Assembly (NCBI RefSeq): GCF_901472495.1 | Contig: NZ_LR590469.1 | Coordinates: 2,666,001-2,730,000 of the forward strand | Length of the DNA: 64,000 bases | Origin: Yersinia enterocolitica subsp. enterocolitica | Lineage (GTDB): Bacteria > Pseudomonadota > Gammaproteobacteria > Enterobacterales > Enterobacteriaceae | Reading direction: 5' to 3' | Part shown: positions 44,008 to 52,578 of the stretch, piece by piece | Layout: each line of letters starts with the position of its first letter | Numbering within the stretch: the stretch's first letter is position 1 | Translations under genes and position numbers: made by a program | The notes under the pieces: generated by a model | What the model saw: only the letters and a program-made list of their open reading frames with translations | Database searches by the model: none | Told to the model about the DNA's origin: nothing

Positions 44008-44208
44008 TATACCCTAAATAATTCGAATTGCAGGAAGGCGGCAAGCGAGAGAGTCCCGATGAGCTTACATAAGTCAGTGATTCGGGTGACAAATCGGTCG
44101 GGAACTGATTTGAACGCTGTTTGCAGCGGCCTCGCAGAGGCGAAGCCATGGACGGGCCAAGTAACGAGCGTAGCCAACGCACATGCTGCTTGAAGTATGA
44201 CGGATATA
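44008..44208 (+). repeat. ERIC element with a 74-bp internal insert
   Basis: Left part TATACCCTAAATAATTCGAA... through AAGTCAGTGATTCGGGTGA, and right part GAGCGTAGCCAACGCACATG...CGGATATA, are normal ERIC. Between about 44089 and 44164 lies an insert not found in the other copies. It contains three small hairpins: AAATC/GATTT (44091-44111), CGCTG/CAGCG (44115-44128) and GCCTC/GAGGC (44129-44141). Confidence 0.85.
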
Positions 44209-44543
44209 GCTGCAGGCCTGTCGCCTTCGATAACCGCCCTGGAGGAAGATTTTACTCTTTTGAGCTAAAAATATCCCGCTGAAGAATCATCATTAATAAC
44301 CAGAGGAAATGAATTTTTATTATTAATAGACAACAATAGTAAACAAAAAGAAAATTAAGCATTATTAATAAATATTCCTTGCTTACAAGAATAAAAAGTC
44401 ACAAATACTAAATCATATTGTCATATAATCCACAACCACAAGGTTTACTGTTTTATTCATTATACCATTGAATTAATCGTTACTCCCCATAACAATCAGT
44501 TATGGGGGGGGTAATTATTTATAAGGACTAGTGACATTAAATT
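44209..44543. other. AT-rich spacer before the autotransporter gene
   Basis: 335 bases without a gene, strongly AT-rich, including poly-A/T tracts near 44340-44460 and a run of eight Gs near 44504-44511 just before the gene. It probably holds the autotransporter promoter and may be a target of H-NS silencing. The AAGGA nearest the ATG is 16 bases away, farther than usual. Confidence 0.5.
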
Positions 44544-47252
44544 ATGGAAAATACAAATAACCCAAGAAGAAACATATTAAAACCCTCTACATCTAAACCA
44601 ACCCACTCTGTTTTGAAAAAAACTGTTTTTAAAAAAAGCCCCATCGCTAAATTAGTCCTATTCGCATTGTTTATATGCGGGAGTTCTTCCGCTATCTCAG
44701 ATGCAAAAAAAATCGCTCCCACCCACTCTGGGGTAGTTGATAAAGATGTCACTCTGAAATTAAAACAAGTAGCGAAAGATTCTATAATTAACGGAACTGG
44801 CAAATTAAAACTGACGGGAAATTCCCGAGCCTATAGTACCCAGGTTAATACCGGCGATATGCTTCCATTTCAGTTAGAAGACCAGAGTATCGCCATAGGC
44901 AATAAAATCTCTCATGGGTCTATTGAGGTAACCGATGATGCCAAAGCGCTAGGTACTGAAATTGGTTTGGTCAATGCAAAGCATGAAGTTAGAATCATAA
45001 ACAATATTACTAAAAAATTTGAAGAACTTGTAACAATGCTTATACCCCCGCAGGGGCATGTTTTTGATAAAAAACTTGGAAGAATGGATATATCCCAGCA
45101 GGGGAAATCCAATCAGACAACTATTGGGATGCATGGCAGTTTATACCTTGGTGGTACTGGAATTGCGGAAAACACCCATATTCAGGAAGGGGGTGAACTG
45201 GTTGTTCAGAACTTACTAGATACCCCAACACTGAAAGATACGACGGTCTCAGGGGTATTAACAATCATGCATGGGAGTGATGTTTTACTGCAAGGTAAAA
45301 CAGAGTTTTTACCTACGGCAAAATGGAATATAAAAAATAACGATATTATAAATGAGGGTCAACTTATATTCAGAAATGGGGGGGTGTTTTACGCTCGTAT
45401 TGATGGAACAGGTTCATTAATCAAAGAAGATGCTAATACTTTAACTTTGCAAGGTAATGGGGATTCTAATATTCCAGATTATGTCTATTCTGGTGAGACA
45501 TATATTAATAACGGTGATCTTTTGTTATCAAGTGCAATATTAATCGGCAGCCCAGTGATTGGCAAGAAAAATACAATGCTTATTCTAGCAAATGGTAGTC
45601 AACTCATCACTACAGTGCAAGGTGGTAATGTTTTTATCGGCAACAATAGCTTATGGGAAATGAGGGGAAACTCTAGCATAAATGACCTTACTATATCAGA
45701 TACTGGAGTACTTAATTTTAACGATAAGAAGGTCGGTGATAAATTAATTATCGAAAGTAACTATGTTGGTCAGGGCGGCACCCTAATTTTCTATAGCAAG
45801 CTAGAGAGAGATGACTCCGAAACTGACCGTATGTTGGTCGAAGGTAATACATATGGCCATACCAAGGTTATAATTAATAATTTAGGCGGTGAAGGCGCAC
45901 AAACTGATGTAGGCATTCTATTAATCGAGGTTAAAGGTGAATCTAAGGGTGAATTTGAACAAGATGGTCGTAATGTCGCCGGTGCATATGAATATTTTCT
46001 CAGACGTGGCAGTGAGGATGATCGTAAAAAAAACTGGTATATGATCAGTGATGCTGCAATTTTTGATAAGAAATCTATGGCAGGGGAAAAGATAGAGGAG
46101 GCTATACCAGAGTCAGAAGAAAATAAGACAAAGGTAAATCCACAGCTACCAGAGTTAGCGGAAAATGATGATTCAGATAAATTAGGCGATAGTTCGTATA
46201 AAGGTTCTGAGGGGCAAGAAAATCCGCCAACAAAAAGCATTGCAGCAACAGCACCACTAAACAAAGCCAAAGCTGTGAACAATAGCATTTCCCAAAAAAT
46301 CTATCGGCCTGAAAATGGCAGCTATATTGCCAATCTCTCAATGGCGAGAAATCTATTCACCTCTGATTTAGACAATCGCTCTGGGAACTATAAATATAAA
46401 GATGCCGTTACCGGAGAATGGCGCACCTCCAGTATGTGGATACAGACTCAGGGCGGAATAAAGCAGTTTGGTAAAACCGTTGACCAACTGAATATCAAAG
46501 GAAAATACTACTCGATTCAGCTTGGCGGCGATGTTGCTCAGTGGGATATTGGCACGCAAGGCAACGGGCGAATCGGTATGTTGGCCGGAATGGGTAAAGC
46601 AACTAATCACAGCAAATCTAACATTACCGGTTATTACTCTAACGGTTCCGTTAATGGCTATAACCTTGGGGTGTATGCAACCTGGCTAACCGATCAACAA
46701 AATAAGACTGGGCTCTACATTGATACCTTGGCGCAATATAGCTGGTTTAACAATGCCGTTAACGGTCAAAAACTGGCAGAGGAAAAATATAAATCTTCCG
46801 GTTTCACCAGCTCAATAGAAAGCGGTTATACCTTTAATATTGGTAGTACTGAGCAATTGAGTTACTTCATCCAGCCTAATGCAAAAATTACTTGGGTAGG
46901 AATAAATGCTCAAACTCATACTGCAGCCAATAAAGACATCATCAATTATACGAATAGAGGCCAATTGATAACGCGTATTGGTGCCAAAACATACCTGCAA
47001 ACCACCAATAATTCAGATCAACAATTCATGCCATTTATTGCTGTTAACTGGCTTCACCAAAATCACAATACCGGTGCACAACTTTCAGGGAAAAGTGTTG
47101 AGAACAGCAGCAAAAATAGCGCTGAATTCAAAATTGGCGTAGAAAGTAAAATTGACCAACGGTTGCATGCTTGGGCAAATATCAATCATCAGATTGGAAA
47201 TTATAATACCAACGATACTAATGCTTTGGTTGGCATAAAATACGCTTTCTAA
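44544..47252 (+). CDS. Type Va autotransporter adhesin-like protein
   Basis: 902 residues. An extended basic N-terminus precedes the hydrophobic signal core (IAKLVLFALFICGSSSA, cleavage ~50). The passenger (~55-520) has beta-helix-like repeats rich in Gly/Asn/Thr (GNSRAYSTQ, GSLYLGGTGIAENTHIQEGGELVVQN). An acidic Pro/Glu linker (~520-590) leads to an autotransporter beta-barrel (~615-902) with SMWIQTQGGIKQF, NGYNLGVYATWL and a final GIKYAF. No catalytic protease or lipase motif is visible, so an adhesion or aggregation role is inferred. AT-rich relative to its neighbours, no Cys in the barrel, and inserted between rlmG and ygjP; probably acquired. Confidence 0.88.
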   Translation: MENTNNPRRNILKPSTSKPTHSVLKKTVFKKSPIAKLVLFALFICGSSSAISDAKKIAPTHSGVVDKDVTLKLKQVAKDSIINGTGKLKLTGNSRAYSTQVNTGDMLPFQLEDQSIAIGNKISHGSIEVTDDAKALGTEIGLVNAKHEVRIINNITKKFEELVTMLIPPQGHVFDKKLGRMDISQQGKSNQTTIGMHGSLYLGGTGIAENTHIQEGGELVVQNLLDTPTLKDTTVSGVLTIMHGSDVLLQGKTEFLPTAKWNIKNNDIINEGQLIFRNGGVFYARIDGTGSLIKEDANTLTLQGNGDSNIPDYVYSGETYINNGDLLLSSAILIGSPVIGKKNTMLILANGSQLITTVQGGNVFIGNNSLWEMRGNSSINDLTISDTGVLNFNDKKVGDKLIIESNYVGQGGTLIFYSKLERDDSETDRMLVEGNTYGHTKVIINNLGGEGAQTDVGILLIEVKGESKGEFEQDGRNVAGAYEYFLRRGSEDDRKKNWYMISDAAIFDKKSMAGEKIEEAIPESEENKTKVNPQLPELAENDDSDKLGDSSYKGSEGQENPPTKSIAATAPLNKAKAVNNSISQKIYRPENGSYIANLSMARNLFTSDLDNRSGNYKYKDAVTGEWRTSSMWIQTQGGIKQFGKTVDQLNIKGKYYSIQLGGDVAQWDIGTQGNGRIGMLAGMGKATNHSKSNITGYYSNGSVNGYNLGVYATWLTDQQNKTGLYIDTLAQYSWFNNAVNGQKLAEEKYKSSGFTSSIESGYTFNIGSTEQLSYFIQPNAKITWVGINAQTHTAANKDIINYTNRGQLITRIGAKTYLQTTNNSDQQFMPFIAVNWLHQNHNTGAQLSGKSVENSSKNSAEFKIGVESKIDQRLHAWANINHQIGNYNTNDTNALVGIKYAF

Positions 47253-47260
47253 TAACAACA

Positions 47261-47295
47261 AAAGATACCTGTAAATTTATTGCAGGTATCTTTCC
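47261..47295 (+). terminator. Terminator after the autotransporter gene
   Basis: AAAGATACCTG and CAGGTATCTTT make an 11-bp perfect stem eight bases after the stop codon, with a short T-rich tail. Confidence 0.8.
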
Positions 47296-47388
47296 TTCAG
47301 CAAGAATTCACCGGCTTTGTCTAACCCATCAGAAAACGTTATTATCACCATCAAGATACACAAAACCATTGGCAGCCAGAGCATATAT

Positions 47389-47892
47389 ATGCAGGAACTA
47401 ACCTATCTGCAAGGTTATCCAGAACACTTACAGTCCCAGGTACAACAACTGATCAGCGAACAACGGTTGGGAGGTGTATTACGGCAACGTTACCCGCAAC
47501 CTCATGATTACAATACAGATAAAATGCTGTATCAATATACGGTTGATTTAAAGAATCAATATCTGCGTAATGCTCAACCACTCAGTAAAGTAGCCTATGA
47601 CAGTAAAATCCAGGTGATGAAACATGCGCTAGGGCTGCACACCGCTATCTCCAGAGTGCAAGGTGGTAAATTGAAAGCCAAAGCAGAAATCCGGGTCGCT
47701 ACGGTATTTAAAAATGCCCCTGAAGCTTTTCTGAAAATGATTGTGGTGCATGAATTAGCACATTTGAAAGAGAAAGATCACAACAAAGCGTTCTATAGTT
47801 TGTGCTGCCATATGGAACCGCAATATCATCAATTAGAGTTTGATACGCGCCTTTATCTGACACACTTGGATCTGTTTGGCGCGATTTACTAG
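47389..47892 (+). CDS. ygjP: YgjP, SprT/YgjP-like metal-dependent hydrolase
   Basis: 167 residues, same length as E. coli YgjP (DUF45-related, M48-like zincin fold). The metal site HELAH is in MIVVHELAHLKEKDHNKAFYSLCCHMEP, preceded by GGKLKAKAEIRVATVFKNAPE. Cellular substrate unknown. The frame runs upstream to a TTG at 47317, but that lacks a good ribosome site; MQELTYLQGYPE at 47389 matches the family start. Confidence 0.9.
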   Translation: MQELTYLQGYPEHLQSQVQQLISEQRLGGVLRQRYPQPHDYNTDKMLYQYTVDLKNQYLRNAQPLSKVAYDSKIQVMKHALGLHTAISRVQGGKLKAKAEIRVATVFKNAPEAFLKMIVVHELAHLKEKDHNKAFYSLCCHMEPQYHQLEFDTRLYLTHLDLFGAIY

Positions 47893-47963
47893 CCTTTAAT
47901 AAACCAATCCGTTGCTTACGGGGCGGTTCTATGTGTTTTTCTTCTGTAGGAATGGAGTTCACT

Positions 47964-48959
47964 ATGATTCGCTTCGCTGTTATTGGTACCAATTGGATCA
48001 CCGCGCGCTTTGTTGATGCCGCCCACGAAAGTGGCAAAATGAAACTGGCCGCTGTTTACTCGCGTAAAGTGGAGCAAGCTAAAGAGTTTGGTGATAATTA
48101 TAACGTTACTGAATGCTTTGATAATCTTGAAGCCATGGCGGCAAGCGATCAGATTGATGCGGTATATATCGCCAGCCCAAACGCCTTGCATTACTCTCAA
48201 GCCAAATTGTTCCTCAGCCATAAAAAACACGTTATTTGTGAAAAGTCATTAGCCTCTAATTTTGCAGAAGTTGAAGCTCTGGTTGCCTGTGCTCGCGAGC
48301 ATCAAGTGGTATTATTCGAAGCATTTAAAACAGCCTATCTGCCCAATTTTACTCAGCTAAAACAGTCTCTGCCGCGTGTGGGGAAATTGCGTAAAGCTTT
48401 TATCAATTACTGCCAATATTCCTCACGTTACCAGCGCTATCTAAATGGCGAAAATCCTAATACCTTTAATCCAGCATTTTCAAATGGCTCTATCATGGAT
48501 ATCGGTTACTACTGCCTGGCAAGTGCTTTGGCATTATGGGGAGAGCCTAAATCCGTGCTGGCAAGCGCGAGTTTATTACCAAGTGGTGTTGATGCGCATG
48601 GTACGGTTTGCTTAAATTATGGTGATTTTGATGTGGTGATTATCCATTCAAAAGTGAGCCAATCCGATATTCCCAGTGAAATTCAGGGCGAAGATGGGTC
48701 ATTGGTAATAGAAAGCATCTCTGAATGCCTATCTGTGGCCTTTACCCCCCGAGGCAGCCATTCACAAGATCTGACGCAGCCCCAGCATATTAATACTATG
48801 CTGTATGAAGCTGAGGTTTTTGCCAATTTGGTTGAAACCCATCAGGTGGAACACGAGGGTTTACAGTTGTCATTGCTGACGTCAAGAATTCAGACGGAGA
48901 TCCGCCGCCAGACTGGTGTTATCTTCCCGGCGGATTCCCAACCACCGGCAGTAAGCTAA
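47964..48959 (+). CDS. ygjR: YgjR, Gfo/Idh/MocA-family oxidoreductase
   Basis: 331 residues. N-terminal Rossmann fold (IRFAVIGTNWITARFVDAA), then DAVYIASPNALHYSQAK and the family CEKSLASN (usually EKP; here Ser replaces Pro), and a C-terminal substrate domain (FINYCQYSSRYQRYLNGENPNTFNPAFSNGSIMDIGYYC). NAD(P)-dependent, substrate unknown. Start 47964 has GGAG six bases upstream; 11 earlier in-frame codons are not supported by family. Confidence 0.9.
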   Translation: MIRFAVIGTNWITARFVDAAHESGKMKLAAVYSRKVEQAKEFGDNYNVTECFDNLEAMAASDQIDAVYIASPNALHYSQAKLFLSHKKHVICEKSLASNFAEVEALVACAREHQVVLFEAFKTAYLPNFTQLKQSLPRVGKLRKAFINYCQYSSRYQRYLNGENPNTFNPAFSNGSIMDIGYYCLASALALWGEPKSVLASASLLPSGVDAHGTVCLNYGDFDVVIIHSKVSQSDIPSEIQGEDGSLVIESISECLSVAFTPRGSHSQDLTQPQHINTMLYEAEVFANLVETHQVEHEGLQLSLLTSRIQTEIRRQTGVIFPADSQPPAVS

Positions 48960-49010
48960 TTTGCTTTCAGTGATTGACCTGCGAACCGTTTTCCATTATT
49001 TTTGCGCGGC

Positions 49011-49250
49011 AAAGGGGAGTAACTTCATTGCCGGTCTGCCGTCATTACGGTGCGAAAGCACCCGGTTACCGGGCAACCTCATTAATGTTGCGGCATCTGT
49101 TTAGATGCTTCTATACCCAAAATAATTCGAGTTCAGGATGATGGGTATGCATTAATAGAGTTGTAAGTGAGACCTTGCCGGAAGGCGAGGTTTGCTTGCA
49201 GCTCAGACATAGCGGCTGGCGTCTTCCGACGTTGGCCGTTTTTGTTTTTA
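49011..49250 (+). ncRNA. alx leader: yybP-ykoY-type (Mn2+/pH-responsive) RNA element with terminator
   Basis: AAAGGGGAGTAAC at 49011 is the yybP-ykoY 5' signature, and GTGAGACCTTGCCGGAAGGCGAGGT (paired around GGAA) is the 3' aptamer arm as in the E. coli alx PRE/SraF leader. At 49213-49238 CGGCTGGCGTC-TTCC-GACGTTGGCCG forms an 11-pair stem (with G-U pairs) followed by TTTTTGTTTTT, a terminator just before the alx ribosome site. This layout predicts metal- or pH-dependent readthrough into alx. Confidence 0.8.
49112..49149 (+). repeat. Internally deleted ERIC within the alx leader
   Basis: TATACCCAAAATAATTCGAGTTCAGGA is the ERIC left end, running straight into a GGGTAT right end after only ~10 bases, about 38 bp in total. 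The two ends pair as a hairpin within the leader RNA. Confidence 0.65.
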
Positions 49251-49265
49251 TGAGGTTCCTTAATG

Positions 49266-50249
49266 ATGAATACCGTGGGTACTCCCTTATTGTGGGGTTG
49301 TTTTGCCGTTGTTGTGACAATTATGCTTGCCATCGACTTATTGTTGCAGGGGCGTCGTGGCTCACAAACCATGACTCTACGCCAGGCTGCCTGTTGGTCA
49401 CTGGTGTGGGTGAGTTTGTCTTTGCTGTTTAACGCCGGTTTCTGGTGGTATCTGACCGAAACTATGGGCCGGGAAATCGCCGACAAACAAGCGCTGGCAT
49501 TCCTGACCGGCTATCTGATTGAAAAAGCACTTGCTGTCGATAACGTCTTCGTCTGGCTGATGCTATTTAGCTATTTTGCTGTTCCTGCCAATTTGCAGCG
49601 CCGAGTACTGATTTACGGTGTATTAGGTGCGATCGTGCTGCGAACTATCATGATCTTCGCCGGAAGCTGGTTGGTATCGCAATTCAGTTGGATTTTGTAC
49701 CTGTTTGGTGCCTTCCTCCTGTTTACCGGTATCAAAATGGCATTGGCAAAGGAAGACAATACACCGATCGGCGAGAAGGCACTGGTACGCTGGATTCGTA
49801 ATCACCTGCGCATGACTGACGAGCTACATGGCGACCGCTTTACTGTGCGCAAAAATGGCCTGCTCTATGCCACGCCATTAGTATTGGTATTAATTCTGGT
49901 TGAACTGAGTGATGTGATTTTTGCCGTTGACAGTATCCCGGCTATCTTCGCTGTTACCACCGATCCCTTTATTGTTTTGACCTCTAACCTGTTTGCGATT
50001 TTAGGCCTGCGCGCTATGTACTTCTTGTTAGCAAACGTGGCTGAGCGTTTCTCCATGTTGAAATACGGTTTGTCCGTAATTTTGGTCTTTATCGGTGTCA
50101 AAATGATGATTATCGATCTGTTCCATATCCCTATTGGCATTTCATTAGGTGTGGTGGCAGGTATTCTTGCCCTCACATTGTTAATTAATATGTGGGCAAA
50201 TCATCGTGCAGATAAGCGTTTAGCAGCAGATAATACTACCGATAAATAG
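49266..50249 (+). CDS. alx: TerC-family membrane protein Alx
   Basis: 327 residues, TerC-family integral membrane protein with ~9 hydrophobic helices (AVVVTIMLAIDLLLQG, LTGYLIEKALAVDNVFVWLMLFSYF, LVLILVELSDVIFAVDSIPAIFAVT). The acidic-in-membrane EKxxxxDN and ELSDVIFAVDS motifs fit metal transport; E. coli Alx is induced by alkali and tied to manganese export. Two adjacent ATGs exist; GAGG is nearer the first (49263), but MNTVGTPLLW at 49266 equals the E. coli start. Confidence 0.94.
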   Translation: MNTVGTPLLWGCFAVVVTIMLAIDLLLQGRRGSQTMTLRQAACWSLVWVSLSLLFNAGFWWYLTETMGREIADKQALAFLTGYLIEKALAVDNVFVWLMLFSYFAVPANLQRRVLIYGVLGAIVLRTIMIFAGSWLVSQFSWILYLFGAFLLFTGIKMALAKEDNTPIGEKALVRWIRNHLRMTDELHGDRFTVRKNGLLYATPLVLVLILVELSDVIFAVDSIPAIFAVTTDPFIVLTSNLFAILGLRAMYFLLANVAERFSMLKYGLSVILVFIGVKMMIIDLFHIPIGISLGVVAGILALTLLINMWANHRADKRLAADNTTDK

Positions 50250-50273
50250 TTAGCATTACGATACAATATATTA

Positions 50274-50298
50274 TGTGGGGCGGTTACTGCCCCGCATT
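50274..50298 (+). terminator. Candidate terminator after alx
   Basis: GGGGC and GCCCC with a seven-base loop, followed by a weak T-containing tail. The rest of the 317-base alx-sstT gap holds no gene; a TATACT at 50423-50428 may be the sstT -10 box. Confidence 0.4.
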
Positions 50299-50566
50299 TA
50301 TCTCGCTTATTTCGCCAGCAACCAAATGTTATTGCCATCACACAAATGTAAACAAAATGTTATGCAAATTTGATCTGCATTGGATTTTGCTGATTGTTTC
50401 TTTCCTGCTCAATAGATTCCCTTATACTGTCAAAGCAAACACACCCAGTTACAAATAATACAAAGTTACAGGTGTGAAAACTAAACACTAAGCCCCGTTC
50501 CGGCTGAGTGTTAAATAGGCAAAAAATAAAACAAGTTTAACTTGGGAAGAGGTATCACTGGAAACT

Positions 50567-51823
50567 ATGGAAAATACACAGTCTGGCTTTATCGGATTTA
50601 TTATCCGCGGCAGTTTGGTTAAGCAAATTCTGGTCGGTTTGATTGCCGGGATTATTTTAGCTTTGGTATCAACTCAGGCCGCACTGGCAGTGGGTTTGCT
50701 GGGTACATTGTTCGTCGGCGCACTAAAAGCGGTCGCCCCTGTTTTGGTGTTGATGCTGGTCATGGCCTCCATTGCCAACCATAAGCAAGGCCAAAAAACC
50801 AGTATCCGCCCTATTCTGTTTTTATATTTGTTGGGCACATTCTCTGCAGCCCTGATTGCGGTTGCTGTTAGCTTTATGTTCCCATCCACCTTGGTGTTAG
50901 CCACTCAGAATTCGGATATCGCCGCTCCGGGTGGAATTGTAGAAGTACTAAAAGGCTTGTTAAACAGTGTGATAGCCAACCCAATCCATGCGCTGCTGAA
51001 TGCCAATTATATCGGTATTCTGGCCTGGGCTGTTGGTCTGGGTATTGCTTTACGTCACGCGGCAGATACGACCAAGGCATTGATTAATGATATGTCTAAT
51101 GCCGTCACTGTGGTGGTACGGGTGGTTATCCGCTTCGCACCACTGGGTATTTTTGGTCTGGTAGCATCCACTATGGCCGAAACCGGCTTTGGTGTGTTGC
51201 TGGGCTATGCGCATCTGCTGGTGGTATTGATTGGCTGCATGTTATTAGTCGCATTAGTGGTTAACCCACTGATTGTTTACTGGAAAATCCGCCGTAATCC
51301 TTACCCACTGGTCTTCGCCTGCCTGCGCGAAAGTGGCGTCACTGCTTTCTTTACCCGTAGCTCAGCCGCGAATATTCCGGTGAATATGGAAATGTGTAAG
51401 AAGATGAACCTGAATGAAGATACCTATTCTGTCTCCATTCCATTAGGTGCCACCATCAATATGGCGGGTGCTGCTATCACTATTACCGTGTTAACACTGG
51501 CGGCGGTTCATACCTTAGGTATCGCAGTGGATTTACCAACCGCGCTGTTATTAAGTGTGGTGGCTGCTATCTGCACCTGTGGGGCATCCGGTGTTGCCGG
51601 TGGCTCATTGCTGTTGATCCCGCTGGCTTGCGGTATGTTTGGGATTCCTAATGAGATCGCTATGCAAGTGGTGGCGGTTGGTTTCATTATCGGCGTATTG
51701 CAGGATTCAGCTGAAACTGCGCTGAACTCGTCAACTGACGTCATTTTTACTGCTGCCGCCTGTCAGGCAGATGATGCCAGACTAGCCAATCCAGATCCGC
51801 TGGCGAGCCGTAAATCAGTCTGA
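50567..51823 (+). CDS. sstT: Serine/threonine:sodium symporter
   Basis: 418 residues, DAACS (dicarboxylate/amino acid:cation symporter) family; imports serine and threonine with Na+. Matches E. coli SstT throughout. The two hairpin regions include TRSSAANIPVNMEMCKKMNL and the substrate/cation motif PLGATINMAGAAITITVLTLAA, with GVLQDSAETALNSSTDV near the end. Monocistronic with a terminator downstream. Confidence 0.96.
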   Translation: MENTQSGFIGFIIRGSLVKQILVGLIAGIILALVSTQAALAVGLLGTLFVGALKAVAPVLVLMLVMASIANHKQGQKTSIRPILFLYLLGTFSAALIAVAVSFMFPSTLVLATQNSDIAAPGGIVEVLKGLLNSVIANPIHALLNANYIGILAWAVGLGIALRHAADTTKALINDMSNAVTVVVRVVIRFAPLGIFGLVASTMAETGFGVLLGYAHLLVVLIGCMLLVALVVNPLIVYWKIRRNPYPLVFACLRESGVTAFFTRSSAANIPVNMEMCKKMNLNEDTYSVSIPLGATINMAGAAITITVLTLAAVHTLGIAVDLPTALLLSVVAAICTCGASGVAGGSLLLIPLACGMFGIPNEIAMQVVAVGFIIGVLQDSAETALNSSTDVIFTAAACQADDARLANPDPLASRKSV

Positions 51824-51845
51824 AGCACATTATCGAGATAACTAT

Positions 51846-51870
51846 CGGGGGCAATATGGCCCCCGTTTCT
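51846..51870. terminator. Bidirectional terminator between sstT and ygjV
   Basis: CGGGGGC-AATATG-GCCCCCG perfect stem followed by TTTCTTATTATTTT on the plus strand; it ends two bases before the ygjV stop. Confidence 0.75.
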
Positions 51871-51872
51871 TA

Positions 51873-52409
51873 TTATTTTGTGGCTTTATTTTCGACCAGA
51901 AAAGGGTCTATCCCTTGCCGTTGCAGACGATAAAAACGGATAATATTAAAGCCGTTAAGCAGCAAGAAACTGCCCTCAATCAATGACCCTCCGATCGACC
52001 CCAACCAGACGTTATGAATAACCCAACACACGGTGGATACCCACATCACACAGCGGGTTGTCAGGCCAGTGGTACGAAATATCGCCCAGGTGCTGATAAC
52101 GGTGCCGAAAATTGGCAATATCTCGACTGCATGCTGCATACGCCAGAGACCAAAAGCCAATGTCAGAACAATAAATACCAGCATGGCAATACTGCTGCGG
52201 GTTTTAGCCGCGACCAAATTTCGCAGCGCATTAAGCATCGCACTGCTACCGGCAGCACTGGCCCCCATCAGGAAGAAATGGCAGCCAATAATGGCGCTGT
52301 AAGCAGAAAGTTGCAGCCTGAAACGCTGCTCGTCGCGGTTGAAAAACATGGTTATACCGACAAAAAATGCCAGTACACCAACGGCTTGAGCAAACCAATA
52401 GAAAGTCAT
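51873..52409 (-). CDS. ygjV: YgjV, inner membrane protein
   Basis: 178 residues with about five or six hydrophobic helices; aligned with E. coli YgjV along its length (AQAVGVLAFFVGITMFFNRDEQRFRLQLSAYSAIIG, WVIHNVWLGSIGGSLIEGSFLLLNGFNIIRF). YgjV/imp family of unknown function, sometimes described as SemiSWEET-like in topology. Position after sstT as in E. coli. Confidence 0.9.
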   Translation of the reverse strand: MTFYWFAQAVGVLAFFVGITMFFNRDEQRFRLQLSAYSAIIGCHFFLMGASAAGSSAMLNALRNLVAAKTRSSIAMLVFIVLTLAFGLWRMQHAVEILPIFGTVISTWAIFRTTGLTTRCVMWVSTVCWVIHNVWLGSIGGSLIEGSFLLLNGFNIIRFYRLQRQGIDPFLVENKATK

Positions 52410-52459
52410 GAGGGGATAATCCTGGTGTACGGTGACCGTACAAATTAATAAGCAAACGG

Positions 52460-52522
52460 CACTCCCCTTCGAGCTTGAAGCCGCAGGAACTCGCGGCCTG
52501 CGACTTCAATACCTCGGGTAGA
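52460..52522 (-). repeat. Internally deleted ERIC between uxaA and ygjV
   Basis: GAGCTTGAAGCCGCAGG and CGGCCTGCGACTTCAATACCTCGGGTA match the two ends of the reverse-orientation ERIC at 12025-12150, but the central ~60 bp with the GATTCGGG core are missing. It leaves a compact self-complementary sequence. The remainder of the 52410-52578 gap shows nothing else. Confidence 0.6.
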
Positions 52523-52578
52523 GTGTCTTATTCATAAAAAATAAAACACCGTTTCACATTAATCAAAAGACACAATAT

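Noticed and set aside
47317..47388. Longer YgjP starting at TTG
   Set aside because: No ribosome site and 24 extra residues beyond the E. coli length of 167; start placed at 47389.
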